Below are positions 19,772-27,467 of a stretch of 64,000 nt of DNA, in pieces. The translations under genes and the position numbers were made by a program. How positions within the stretch are numbered: the first letter of the stretch is position 1; every line of letters starts with the position of its first letter. Below the pieces are notes generated by a model. The model had not been told where the DNA came from. It did not search any database and was given only the letters and a program-made list of their open reading frames with translations. The stretch is from Phycisphaeraceae bacterium (GTDB lineage Bacteria > Planctomycetota > Phycisphaerae > Phycisphaerales > Phycisphaeraceae): positions 62,001 through 126,000 of the forward strand of contig JAJDCS010000010.1 in assembly GCA_029260715.1 (NCBI GenBank), written 5' to 3'.

Positions 19772-20716
19772 TCACCGTCCCGCGAGCACCGCCTGGGCCC
19801 CACGGGTGATGAGATCGCTTGCCGCGCCGTTTGTCGCTTTATCTATTTGTTTAAAAAGCACTTGCGTGTCGTTTTCAATACACGTTACACCGTCTTGACT
19901 TAGCACTTTCCCACGCACGCGAACCCCCCCGTCGCCGTTGCTTCCAATAGGCTCGACCAGCGCGGCGATCGCTGAGTGGCAGTCGCCTTGCAACGACGCG
20001 ACGATCCGCCGCTCCCCGTGCACGGCTGCGGCGGTCCAGGCGTCGTTTAGGGGTAAGCACCGGGTTAGCGTGGTGTGGTCGGCTGCCCGGCACTGCACCG
20101 CCAGCGCCCCCTGACCCGCAGCCGGCAGCACCACCGAGGGGTCGATCGCCCGCGTGGCGTGTTGGCCCAGCCCCGCGCGGCGCAGGCCCGCCACCGCCAG
20201 CAGCGTTGCGTCGTACAGTCCGTCTTCAAGCACCTTGCGTAGGCGCGTCTCAATATTGCCCCGGATCAGTTGGATCTGTAGATCAGGCCGCACGCGCTTA
20301 AGCTGCGCCGCTCGACGTGGGCTGGCCGTGCCCACAACCCCCCCTTGTGGCAGCCCGTCGATCCCGCCTTGGTGTCTGCTGATCAGGCAATCGCGGGCGT
20401 CCTCTCTAGCCGGCACCGCCGCGATGACCAATCCCTTGGTCACTTCATCCGTGGGCAGGTCCTTTAGGCTGTGCACCGCCACGTCCGCCCGGCCGTTTAG
20501 CACAGCCTGCTCCACCGCTCGCGCGAACAGCCCCTTGCCGCCCGCATCCGCCAGCGACGCATCCACCAACCGGTCACCCTCCGACTCGATCCACCGGTAC
20601 TGCACCTCCAACCCGGCGTTCACCAAGGCGAGCATTTGCCCGATGGTTTGGGCCTGCGCCTGGGCCAGCGGGCTGCGACGAGAGGCGATCACAATGGGGC
20701 GGCGGGTTCTGCGCAA
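19772..20716 (-). CDS. hemC: Hydroxymethylbilane synthase (porphobilinogen deaminase)
   Basis: Polymerises four porphobilinogens into hydroxymethylbilane in tetrapyrrole synthesis. The 314 residues show SRRSPLAQAQ, HSLKDLPT (Lys85, catalytic Asp86), GTASPRRAAQL and VVLPAAGQGALAVQ. The dipyrromethane cofactor cysteine is Cys246 in LQGDCHSAIA, where most homologues have proline two residues on. AAAGGA five bases before the ATG supports the start. The next pathway enzyme, uroporphyrinogen-III synthase, is fused in cobA-hemD at 33990. Confidence 0.95.
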   Translation of the reverse strand: MRRTRRPIVIASRRSPLAQAQAQTIGQMLALVNAGLEVQYRWIESEGDRLVDASLADAGGKGLFARAVEQAVLNGRADVAVHSLKDLPTDEVTKGLVIAAVPAREDARDCLISRHQGGIDGLPQGGVVGTASPRRAAQLKRVRPDLQIQLIRGNIETRLRKVLEDGLYDATLLAVAGLRRAGLGQHATRAIDPSVVLPAAGQGALAVQCRAADHTTLTRCLPLNDAWTAAAVHGERRIVASLQGDCHSAIAALVEPIGSNGDGGVRVRGKVLSQDGVTCIENDTQVLFKQIDKATNGAASDLITRGAQAVLAGR

Positions 20717-20808
20717 TTGAATCCTTTATCAATGGGTTTTACTATAGCGGACGTTGGGTTGCACGGGTCCCTTGCCGGGGCTGGTTTTACACATCACTGG
20801 AACACCTC

Positions 20809-21741
20809 ATGAGCGGACGATCCCTTTGCGTGGCATTAACCGGGGGCACGGGATACGTCGGGCGACACGTGTTGCCACGCCTGTTGATGGCCGGCCACCG
20901 CGTGCGGGCGCTGGTGCGCAACCCCGACAAGCTGACCAACACCGACGCTCGGCTGAAACCTATTAAAGGCGGGTTGTTCGACGACGCGGCCCTGCGCGAG
21001 TTGGTCAAGGGGGCCGACGCCGTCGTGCACCTGGTCGGCATCATTATGGAAGTTCCCCGGCAAGGCCAAACGTTTGAGCGCGTGCATGTCCAAGCCACGC
21101 AGCGGTTGCTTGCCACAGCCAACGCCGCCGGGGTCAAGCGTTGGGTACACATGTCCGCCCTGGGCAGCAGGCCCGACGCTGTGAGCCAATACCACCGCAC
21201 CAAGTGGCAGGCCGAGCGGGCGGTGCACGGCAGCGGGTTGGATTACACGGTCTTCCGCCCGTCGATCATCCACGGCCCGGACGGTGAGTTCATGCACATG
21301 GTCAAGGGCTTCTGCTGCAACCTGTTCCCGCCGTTCATGCCGTACTTCGGGGCGGGCTTGCTCGGCCGCGGCGGGGCGGGGAGGCTTCAGCCTGTGTGGG
21401 TCGAAGACGTCGCCCGCTGCTTTGTGGAGTCGCTGACCAACCCCCGCACCGTTGGCGAGACGTACCCCCTGGGTGGGCCGGATGTTTATACCTGGCCCGG
21501 GCTCTACGAAACCTGCCACCGCTACATCCCCGGCGCCAAGCGGGGGCGCAAAGCGATGGCTGTGCCGGTTTGGTACGCGAACCTTATCGCTGGCAAGCCG
21601 GGCGTACCGTTTAACCACGACCAGGTCATCATGAGCCAGGAAGACTCGGTTTGCGATACGGTTAAGGTGCAGGAACACTTTGGCATCGAGTTGGCGTCGT
21701 TTGAGCCGACGTTCGAGGCGTACGCGCCGCAGATCATTTAG
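20809..21741 (+). CDS. NAD(P)-binding NDUFA9-like atypical short-chain dehydrogenase
   Basis: A 310-residue extended SDR-type Rossmann protein. The dinucleotide motif TGGTGYVGRHV lies at residues 11-21, ADAVVHLVGII marks the fourth strand, and YHRTKWQAE keeps the Y-x3-K spacing. The overall pattern is closest to the NDUFA9/YfcH-like atypical SDRs, often quinone- or lipid-related in bacteria. It has no membrane segment. There is no complex I gene nearby, so the name does not imply respiration. Downstream after 17 bases is the symporter gene, probably in the same transcript. No clear ribosome-binding site precedes the ATG. Confidence 0.8.
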   Translation: MSGRSLCVALTGGTGYVGRHVLPRLLMAGHRVRALVRNPDKLTNTDARLKPIKGGLFDDAALRELVKGADAVVHLVGIIMEVPRQGQTFERVHVQATQRLLATANAAGVKRWVHMSALGSRPDAVSQYHRTKWQAERAVHGSGLDYTVFRPSIIHGPDGEFMHMVKGFCCNLFPPFMPYFGAGLLGRGGAGRLQPVWVEDVARCFVESLTNPRTVGETYPLGGPDVYTWPGLYETCHRYIPGAKRGRKAMAVPVWYANLIAGKPGVPFNHDQVIMSQEDSVCDTVKVQEHFGIELASFEPTFEAYAPQII

Positions 21742-21758
21742 CCTCTGAGTAGGCGCCC

Positions 21759-23078
21759 ATGAAAATCAACAAACACACTATCCTCACCGCTGGCATCCTT
21801 GGGGGGTTGGTGGTGGGCGTTGTTGTGGGTGAAGGGCTGTACCGCGCCTACCAGGGCGACGTGCCGTTGGCGGCGCTTGAGGGTCTGAGCTTTGTGGGCA
21901 ACACGTTCTTCATCGGGCTGTTGAAAATGGTGCTGGTGCCGCTGGTGGCGTCGTCGGTGATTATCGGCGTGTCTTCGATCGGCGACCCGTCGCAGCTTGG
22001 CCGCATCGGCGGGTACACGGTGCTGTACTACTTCGCGACGATGGCTATCGCTGTGGTGCTGGGCGTTGTGATCGTTGTCTCCGTCCACCCCGGTCGCGGT
22101 TTTGATGAAGGCTTCCGCAACCAGCAGGCCCAGGCCTTTGAGCAAGGCGACAGTGTTGAACAGCAGCGCAGCCAAGAAGCCCAAGCGACAGGCCTGTGGG
22201 GCGCGTTTAAGAACATTGCTACGCAGTTGATCCCCAGCAACCCGATCGGCGCCGCGGCCAACGGGCAGTTGCTGCCGGTGATTTCGTTTAGCTTGATCAT
22301 GGGCATTGTGCTGACGGTGATTGGCCCGCGTGGTCGGCCGGTGCTGGACTTCTTCGACAGCCTCTACGCGGCGGTGATGAAGCTGGTGGACTGGGTCCTC
22401 TGGCTGGCGCCGGTGGGGGTGTTGTGCCTTGTGGCGTGGACTGTGGCGCGCATCGGCACGGCCAGCCTCATCGGGCCGCTAGCGAAGTTTATTGTGACGG
22501 TGCTGCTGGCTCTATCTATCCATGGCTTAATCGTCCTGCCGCTGGTGCTGTGGGTGTTTGGTCGCACCAACCCGTTCCGGTACATGCACCAGATGCGTCA
22601 AGCGCTGCTGACGGCGTTCGGCACCGACTCAAGCTCCGCGACGCTGCCCGTCACCATTGAATGCGCCGAGAAGATGGGCGGGGTGTCTAAGCGGGCCGCG
22701 GGGTTTGTGCTGCCGCTGGGCGCGACGGTGAACATGGACGGCACGGCGTTGTACGAGGCTGTGGCGGTGGTGTTTTTGTTCCAGTGCTACGGGATCGCGC
22801 TGGGCCCGACGCAGCTTGGCATTATTGTGGTCACGGCGACGCTTGCGGCGGTGGGGGCGGCGGGCATCCCAAGCGCGGGGCTGGTGACGATGGTCATCGT
22901 CGTCCAAGCGGTAAACAACTCGCTGGGGCTGCCGCAAGACCAACAGTTGCCTCTTGCTTCGGTGGGTGTGATCCTCGGGGTCGACCGCGTCTTGGATATG
23001 TGCCGCACGACGGTTAATGTCTGGGGTGACTCCGTGGGCGCTAAGATCATCACGCGTATCGCGCCCGACCCCGCCTAA
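21759..23078 (+). CDS. Dicarboxylate/amino acid:cation symporter (DAACS family)
   Basis: A 439-residue inner-membrane secondary transporter for C4-dicarboxylates or acidic amino acids driven by Na+ or H+. Family signatures are the serine-rich re-entrant loop DSSSATLPVTIECAEK, the cation-site helix LPLGATVNMDGTALYE, and AAGIPSAGLVTMVIV. About eight transmembrane helices can be drawn. A hydrophilic Gln/Ala-rich loop (residues about 110-150) is longer than in GltP or DctA. Substrate choice between glutamate, aspartate and succinate cannot be fixed by eye. Confidence 0.92.
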   Translation: MKINKHTILTAGILGGLVVGVVVGEGLYRAYQGDVPLAALEGLSFVGNTFFIGLLKMVLVPLVASSVIIGVSSIGDPSQLGRIGGYTVLYYFATMAIAVVLGVVIVVSVHPGRGFDEGFRNQQAQAFEQGDSVEQQRSQEAQATGLWGAFKNIATQLIPSNPIGAAANGQLLPVISFSLIMGIVLTVIGPRGRPVLDFFDSLYAAVMKLVDWVLWLAPVGVLCLVAWTVARIGTASLIGPLAKFIVTVLLALSIHGLIVLPLVLWVFGRTNPFRYMHQMRQALLTAFGTDSSSATLPVTIECAEKMGGVSKRAAGFVLPLGATVNMDGTALYEAVAVVFLFQCYGIALGPTQLGIIVVTATLAAVGAAGIPSAGLVTMVIVVQAVNNSLGLPQDQQLPLASVGVILGVDRVLDMCRTTVNVWGDSVGAKIITRIAPDPA

Positions 23079-23169
23079 ACGCCACCCCCCTAGATAACCA
23101 ACCCCTTAACCGGATAAGATGGCTCTTGATTAGGTACCGACGCCGTCAACTCTTAAAAAGGTGAGCCTT

Positions 23170-24066
23170 ATGGCTGTTGATCGTTTGCGTGTCGCTTCGC
23201 TACAGTATTTTATGCGTCCCGTTGAGCGGTTCGAGCAGTTCGCCGCCCAGGTCGAGGCGCTGGTCTGGACCGCGGCTGACTACCACTGCAAGCTGCTTGT
23301 TTTCCCCGAGTACTTCACCTGTCAACTGCTGACGCTCGGCGATTTGAAGCGTCCGATCCATGAACAGATCCGCCACCTGGCCAAGCACGAGCAGCGGATC
23401 GTTGAGTTGATGAGACGCCTGGCCAAGGAGAGCGGGCTGTACATCGTCGGCGGGACGCTCCCGGCTGTGGACCCGCCCGACGAGCAGACGGTCTACAACG
23501 AGTGTTACATCTACAGCCCCCACGGCGACTGGGACGTACAGGGCAAGCTGCACATGACGCGGTTTGAAAAAGAGGAGTGGCTGGTCTCGTCGCACGCCAA
23601 GTTCAAGGTGTTTGACACCGAGATCGGCAAGATGGCGATCACGATCTGTTACGACGTGGAATTCCCCGAGCTTGCGCGCGCCGCGGCTCGCCAAGGCGCG
23701 TACCTGTTGATTGTGCCAAGCTGCACGGACGAACGCCAGGGTTTTTTGCGCGTGCGGTACTGCGCCCAGGCGCGTGCGATTGAGAACCAGCTTTATGTGA
23801 TTCACTCCTGCACGGTCGGTTCGCTGCCTGCGGTGCCGGCGGTGTCTCTGAACTACGGGCAGGCCTCGATCCTCACGCCCAGCGATTTTGCCTTCTCGCG
23901 CGACGGTATCCTTGCCCAAGGCGAACCCAACCAGGAGAGCATGGTTATTGGTGAGCTAGACATGGACCGGATTATCCAGACGCGCGAGCGCGGCACCGTC
24001 CTGCCGTTGCACGACAGTGTCAGTTCCTCGCAGGTGGCCTCGACGCTCGAGACCGTCAAGCTATGA
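23170..24066 (+). CDS. Carbon-nitrogen hydrolase (nitrilase superfamily)
   Basis: A 298-residue amidase-type hydrolase with the full catalytic triad: Glu47 (FPEYFT), Lys126 (GKLHMTRFE) and Cys160 (ICYDVEFPE). The opening RVASLQYFMRPVERFEQFA is typical of the hydrolase half of bifunctional GNAT/carbon-nitrogen hydrolase proteins. ATG 23170 is chosen because AAGGTGAG precedes it; a GTG at 23161 overlaps that site. Its stop overlaps the next start by four bases (the GNAT gene), so here the two halves are separate, coupled proteins. The amide substrate is unknown; it is not an obvious N-carbamoylputrescine amidase. Confidence 0.9.
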   Translation: MAVDRLRVASLQYFMRPVERFEQFAAQVEALVWTAADYHCKLLVFPEYFTCQLLTLGDLKRPIHEQIRHLAKHEQRIVELMRRLAKESGLYIVGGTLPAVDPPDEQTVYNECYIYSPHGDWDVQGKLHMTRFEKEEWLVSSHAKFKVFDTEIGKMAITICYDVEFPELARAAARQGAYLLIVPSCTDERQGFLRVRYCAQARAIENQLYVIHSCTVGSLPAVPAVSLNYGQASILTPSDFAFSRDGILAQGEPNQESMVIGELDMDRIIQTRERGTVLPLHDSVSSSQVASTLETVKL

Positions 24067-24785
24067 GCAAGAAAACCCCCTCAAGTATTATTGTTAGAAA
24101 CACCCAGCCGCAAGATGTCCCACAGATCATCGAGTTGTGCCGCCGGGTTTATCCCAACGGCGTTCCGTGGGGCGAAGACCAACTCTCTTCGCACCTGCGC
24201 ATGTTCCCCGAGGGGCAGATCGTCGCGGTGGACACGCAAACCAACCAGGTCGTGGGCATGGCCGCCAGCCTCGCCGTCCTCTGGGACGATTACGACCTGA
24301 ACACCAACTGGCGGGACTTTACCGACAGCGGCTACTTCAAAAACCACGACCCGCAGGGGCATACCCTCTACGCTGCGGAGGTCATGGTCGACCCAACTAT
24401 GCAGGGCCGGGGCATCGGCAAGAAAATCTACGCCACGCGACGCGATATCTGCCGCGCCCTCAACCTCCGGCGTATCCGCGCCGGGGCGCGTCTGCGTGGG
24501 TACGGAAAATACGCCGATCAAATGCCGCCCGAAGAATACGTGAAAAAAATCATCACGAAAGAGATTGGCGACCCCACGCTCTCCTTTCAGATTAAGCAGG
24601 GGTTCCGCGTGCTGGGCGTCGTGCGGGACTACCTCCAGCACGACCCCGCCAGCCACGGCCACGCCGCCATCATTGAGTGGATCAACCACCAAGCCGCCAC
24701 ACGCCGCGACTACACCGGACGCGACCCGCGGTTTGCCAAGCCTCGCAAAAAACGGACCGACCCACCAACGCCCGACCCGGCTTGA
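24063..24785 (+). CDS. GNAT-family N-acetyltransferase
   Basis: 240 residues of the GNAT fold. The acetyl-CoA loop reads MQGRGIGKK (Gln114 to Lys121), after the beta4 strand AAEVMVD. The N-terminal strand and helix (IIVRNTQPQDVPQIIELCRRVYP) are typical. LRGYGKY and the C-terminal FQIKQGFRVLGVVRDYL match the acetyltransferase half of GNAT/nitrilase fusion proteins. It is translationally coupled to the nitrilase gene (ATGA overlap), which argues that both act on the same metabolite or acylated amine. The Pro/Lys-rich tail of about 25 residues appears disordered. Confidence 0.88.
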   Translation: MSKKTPSSIIVRNTQPQDVPQIIELCRRVYPNGVPWGEDQLSSHLRMFPEGQIVAVDTQTNQVVGMAASLAVLWDDYDLNTNWRDFTDSGYFKNHDPQGHTLYAAEVMVDPTMQGRGIGKKIYATRRDICRALNLRRIRAGARLRGYGKYADQMPPEEYVKKIITKEIGDPTLSFQIKQGFRVLGVVRDYLQHDPASHGHAAIIEWINHQAATRRDYTGRDPRFAKPRKKRTDPPTPDPA

Positions 24786-24798
24786 TCACCCGATTGTC

Positions 24799-24826
24799 TT
24801 GGCAGCCGTATCGCCTACGATATAAA
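24799..24826 (+). promoter_or_regulatory. Sigma-70-like promoter for the CDGSH-aguA pair
   Basis: TTGGCA at 24799-24804 and TATAAA at 24821-24826 are separated by 16 bases, a good -35/-10 pair, 87 bases upstream of the CDGSH gene. The start site would fall within or next to the inverted copy of the dispersed repeat at 24836. Confidence 0.5.
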
Positions 24827-24835
24827 CCACCCGCC

Positions 24836-24860
24836 ACGAGCCGTCCGCCTCGGGCGGATC
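24836..24860 (-). repeat. Dispersed palindromic intergenic repeat, inverted copy
   Basis: Read on the minus strand this 25-base stretch differs at one position from the core of the copy at 36316: a palindrome TCCGCC-(3 bases)-AGGCGGA followed by CGGCTCGT. It lies between the GNAT and CDGSH genes. See the copies at 26203, 36316 and 49877. Confidence 0.75.
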
Positions 24861-24913
24861 TGCGGGCGGGCTCTTTGCCGCCCTGAAATTACCTTTTAAC
24901 AAAGGAGCGTCCC

Positions 24914-25120
24914 ATGGCCCGCCTGATCCGCCACGAAGCCACCGGCCCACAGGAAGTCAAGCCTCAAGAAAAGAGCGTTTGGGTCTGCATGTGCGGCCTA
25001 AGCCAGACGCTGCCGATGTGTGACGGCTCACACAAGATGGCCCGCCAGGAAGAGCCGGGCAAGTGCTGCGTCTACGACAAAGACCGCAAGGCCGTGGTCG
25101 AGGTGCGGGAAGACGATTGA
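24914..25120 (+). CDS. CDGSH iron-sulfur domain protein
   Basis: A 68-residue protein that is essentially one CDGSH zinc-finger-like domain. The [2Fe-2S] ligands are Cys25, Cys27, Cys36 and His40 in CMCGLSQTLPMCDGSH, the exact C-x-C-x8-C-x3-H spacing of the mitoNEET family. There is no membrane anchor, so it is cytoplasmic. An AAAGGAG precedes the ATG. Its TGA overlaps the TTG start of the agmatine deiminase gene, implying co-expression. Redox or Fe-S transfer to a partner is known for the family; the partner here is unknown. Confidence 0.92.
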   Translation: MARLIRHEATGPQEVKPQEKSVWVCMCGLSQTLPMCDGSHKMARQEEPGKCCVYDKDRKAVVEVREDD

Positions 25121-26160
25121 AAACCGAGAAGCTACAGCCCGCGCCCGATCGGACCGCCCGCGAACTTGGCTACCACATGCCCGCCGAGTGGGAAACGCTC
25201 GAATGCGTCTGGGTCACCTCGCCGCACAACCCCGACACCTGGCCCGGATGCCTCGACGAAGCCCAACGCCAGTTCGCTGACATGGTTGAAAAAATGTCCG
25301 CCCACATCGAGGTGCGCGACACGCGACAACTTGGCATCCCCACCAACGACTCATGGATACGCGATTACGGGCCGATCTTCGTCACCGACGCCAACGGGCG
25401 CGTAGCCTGCCACGACTTTGTGTTCAACTGCTGGGGTGACAAGTACGGGCCTTATGACGACGACGACCGCGTGCCCCAACACGTCGCCGCTAAGTTAAAC
25501 ATTCCGCTGTGGCGGCATGAGCTGGTGCTTGAAGGCGGGTCGATCGAAGTCAACGGCCGAGGCACCGTCATGACCACGCGCCAATGCTTGCTGAACCCCA
25601 ACCGCAACCCCAGCCTCAGCCAAGCCCAGATCGAGCAGCGCCTGCACGACGCGCTGGGCACGACGCACGTCATCTGGCTTGACGACGGCATCGCCGGCGA
25701 CGACACGGACGGCCACATCGACGACATCGCGCGTTTTATCAACGCCGACACGGTCGCCGCCATCCGCGCCGACCGGTCGCACCCCGATCACGCCGCGCTC
25801 GAACACAACTGGCGGACTTTGACGAAGGCACGCGACCAAGACGGCTCACCCCTCAACCTTGTCGAGTTGCCCGTGCCCAAGCCGGTGTATTACGACTACC
25901 CGCCCGCCCCCCCGGAAGACCCGCACGCCCTGGTTGGGCCGCAGCAGTTACCGGCTAGCTACGCGAATTTTCTGATCGCTAATAAAGCTGTGTTCGTGCC
26001 GGTGTTTGGTCAGGCTAACGATGAGGTCGCCTTGCGTGCGATTGAGCGGGCGATGCCGGGTTACGCGGTGGTTCCTGTGCGGGCCCAGCGGCTGGTGGTG
26101 GGTTTGGGGGCGACGCACTGTCTGACGATGCAGCAGCCGGCGGGGGGTGCTGGTCGATAA
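25117..26160 (+). CDS. aguA: Agmatine deiminase
   Basis: Converts agmatine to N-carbamoylputrescine and ammonia, a step in putrescine synthesis. It belongs to the peptidyl-arginine deiminase fold. Motifs: WIRDYGP (Asp83), LEGGSIE, TDGHIDD (His200) and the nucleophile Cys335 in GATHCLTMQQP, where AguA usually has GGGNIHC. The frame extends upstream, but TTG 25117, overlapping the CDGSH stop as TTGA and preceded by GGGAAG, is the most likely start, giving 347 residues. The expected partner amidase (aguB) is not adjacent; the nitrilase at 23170 is of another subgroup. Confidence 0.9.
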   Translation: MKTEKLQPAPDRTARELGYHMPAEWETLECVWVTSPHNPDTWPGCLDEAQRQFADMVEKMSAHIEVRDTRQLGIPTNDSWIRDYGPIFVTDANGRVACHDFVFNCWGDKYGPYDDDDRVPQHVAAKLNIPLWRHELVLEGGSIEVNGRGTVMTTRQCLLNPNRNPSLSQAQIEQRLHDALGTTHVIWLDDGIAGDDTDGHIDDIARFINADTVAAIRADRSHPDHAALEHNWRTLTKARDQDGSPLNLVELPVPKPVYYDYPPAPPEDPHALVGPQQLPASYANFLIANKAVFVPVFGQANDEVALRAIERAMPGYAVVPVRAQRLVVGLGATHCLTMQQPAGGAGR

Positions 26161-26202
26161 GGCGTATTCAGATTCATTTGTACGCCAAGCGTGTCAAGAG
26201 GA

Positions 26203-26239
26203 GGACCGCTCCCTTATCCGCCTGAGGCGGACGGCTCGT
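26203..26239 (+). repeat. Dispersed palindromic intergenic repeat
   Basis: A 37-base element between the convergent aguA and mrpG genes. It begins GGACCGCTCCCT and continues with the TCCGCC/GGCGGA palindrome and GGCTCGT. It matches the copy at 36316 at all but two or three positions. Confidence 0.8.
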
Positions 26240-26250
26240 TGCGGAAGATT

Positions 26251-26616
26251 CTAATGTCTGTCTTCATCCAGCTCGTCGCTGAGGGTGCCTTCCCACTTGG
26301 GGCAGCCGTCCAGGTGCGCCGCTTTGGCTAGCACGTGCGCCCCCACGGGGTTGGCCACGAATTGGAAGATGATCACCAGCGCGACCTTGGCCACAATGTT
26401 GACGACGGTCGCGTCTTGGTGCGTGCTGAGGTTGAACATCGCCGCGATCAGGAGCCCGGTGACCCCAAGCGTGACGCCCTTGCTCGCCGCGTGCATGCGG
26501 TGGTAGAAATCTGGCAGCCTGCACAGCCCGACCGCGGCCAGCGCCATGAAAAACAAACCGAACAGCAGCGCCGCCACTGTGAGCAGGTCTAACACCATGA
26601 TCGTTGTTTCATGCAT
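26251..26616 (-). CDS. mrpG: Mrp Na+/H+ antiporter subunit G
   Basis: The last gene of the mrp operon. 121 residues with three transmembrane helices (LLTVAALLFGLFFMALAAVGL, GVTGLLIAAMFNL, VNIVAKVALVIIFQFV). The MnhG signature is the central RLPDFYHRMHAASKG. It is an accessory membrane subunit of the hetero-oligomeric antiporter. ATG 26616 is used; a second in-frame ATG six codons on is possible. It is 15 bases downstream of mrpF. The hydrophilic tail (KWEGTLSDELDEDRH) is ordinary for the family. Confidence 0.93.
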   Translation of the reverse strand: MHETTIMVLDLLTVAALLFGLFFMALAAVGLCRLPDFYHRMHAASKGVTLGVTGLLIAAMFNLSTHQDATVVNIVAKVALVIIFQFVANPVGAHVLAKAAHLDGCPKWEGTLSDELDEDRH

Positions 26617-26631
26617 CGCTACACCCCGCTG

Positions 26632-26997
26632 TTAAGAACCGGCCCCTTCACGCGACTGCAGTTTCTTTCTTAGGTGCGGGCGGCCGATGTACTGGGCCAT
26701 GGCCACCGTGCCGGTAAAGCCCAGCAACGCAAGCACCAACACGCCGTCGAACAAAACCAGCGAGCCCAGCCACATCGTCAGCAAGATCACCAGCCCGATG
26801 AGCTGGACCGCGACGATGTCCACAGCCAGCGCCCGGTCTGCCAGGTGTGGCCCACGCAGCAGCCGGTACACGCACGCCAGCACGCACGACACGAGGACGA
26901 TAATGGCGAACTCCTCGGTCCACTGGAGCAACTGCCCGTGCCACGTTTGGCCGGCAACGGCGGCGCTGGCTAGCATCGGCGTGATCAGCCCTGCCAT
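26632..26997 (-). CDS. mrpF: Mrp Na+/H+ antiporter subunit F
   Basis: 121 residues, three membrane helices. The loop YRLLRGPHLADRALAVDIV with its conserved aspartates is the MnhF hallmark. The N-terminus carries about 25 more residues than a typical MrpF before the first helix, perhaps because translation starts within mrpE (13-base overlap). The overlap supports coupled translation. Confidence 0.93.
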   Translation of the reverse strand: MAGLITPMLASAAVAGQTWHGQLLQWTEEFAIIVLVSCVLACVYRLLRGPHLADRALAVDIVAVQLIGLVILLTMWLGSLVLFDGVLVLALLGFTGTVAMAQYIGRPHLRKKLQSREGAGS

Positions 26998-27467
26998 GAG
27001 AACAACTCCTTCATCATCCGGTCGCGCAGTTCATCAAGCTCCTTGACGGCTGATTCCCGGTCCTTGGCGTACATGCAGTGAACGTAGAGATACCGCTTGT
27101 CGTCGGATACGTCGGATGACAGTGTGCCGGGCGTCAGCGTGATCGCGTTGGCCAGACTGGTGATCTGGAAATCCGTCAGCCCGTCGATGGGGTAGCGGAT
27201 GAAACGCGGCGTCATCTGGTACCCGGGCGTGATGACTTCCCACGCCACGACTAGGTTCGCCTTGATCAGGATGCGGATGAAGTAGGCCAGGAACGAGACC
27301 AGTTGTAGGCCCCTGCGTCCGTACTCCTCGCCGGGCATGGTCCGGCTGACCACGCCTAACAGGACGTAGCCCAGCAGCATGCCCGCAGCCAGCCCATAGA
27401 TGTCGAACGTGCCCCACATGAACATCCACAGCACCGCGAGCAGGATGTTGAACAGGAATAGTCTCAT
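26985..27467 (-). CDS. mrpE: Mrp Na+/H+ antiporter subunit E
   Basis: 160 residues, an MnhE protein: two or three N-terminal helices (LFNILLAVLWMFMWG, AAGMLLGYVLLGVV, FLAYFIRILIKANLVVAWEV) then the cytoplasmic part with ANAITLTPGTLSSDV and a short C-terminal HCMYAKDRESAVKELDEL helix. The ATG overlaps the mrpD stop by four bases and the 3' end overlaps mrpF. It is an integral antiporter subunit, required for assembly in the family. Confidence 0.94.
   Translation of the reverse strand: MRLFLFNILLAVLWMFMWGTFDIYGLAAGMLLGYVLLGVVSRTMPGEEYGRRGLQLVSFLAYFIRILIKANLVVAWEVITPGYQMTPRFIRYPIDGLTDFQITSLANAITLTPGTLSSDVSDDKRYLYVHCMYAKDRESAVKELDELRDRMMKELFSWQG

Noticed and set aside
20836-21678. 280-codon open frame antisense to the NDUFA9-like gene
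   Set aside because: Composition is typical of antisense frames (His, Arg, Val, Ala) and the sense protein has clear motifs.
20809-21741. Complex I subunit NDUFA9
   Set aside because: The family name reflects fold similarity; no nuo gene is adjacent.
23170-24066. Nitrilase as the AguB partner of aguA
   Set aside because: Sequence features match the GNAT-linked hydrolase group and not N-carbamoylputrescine amidase; it also pairs with the GNAT gene, not aguA.
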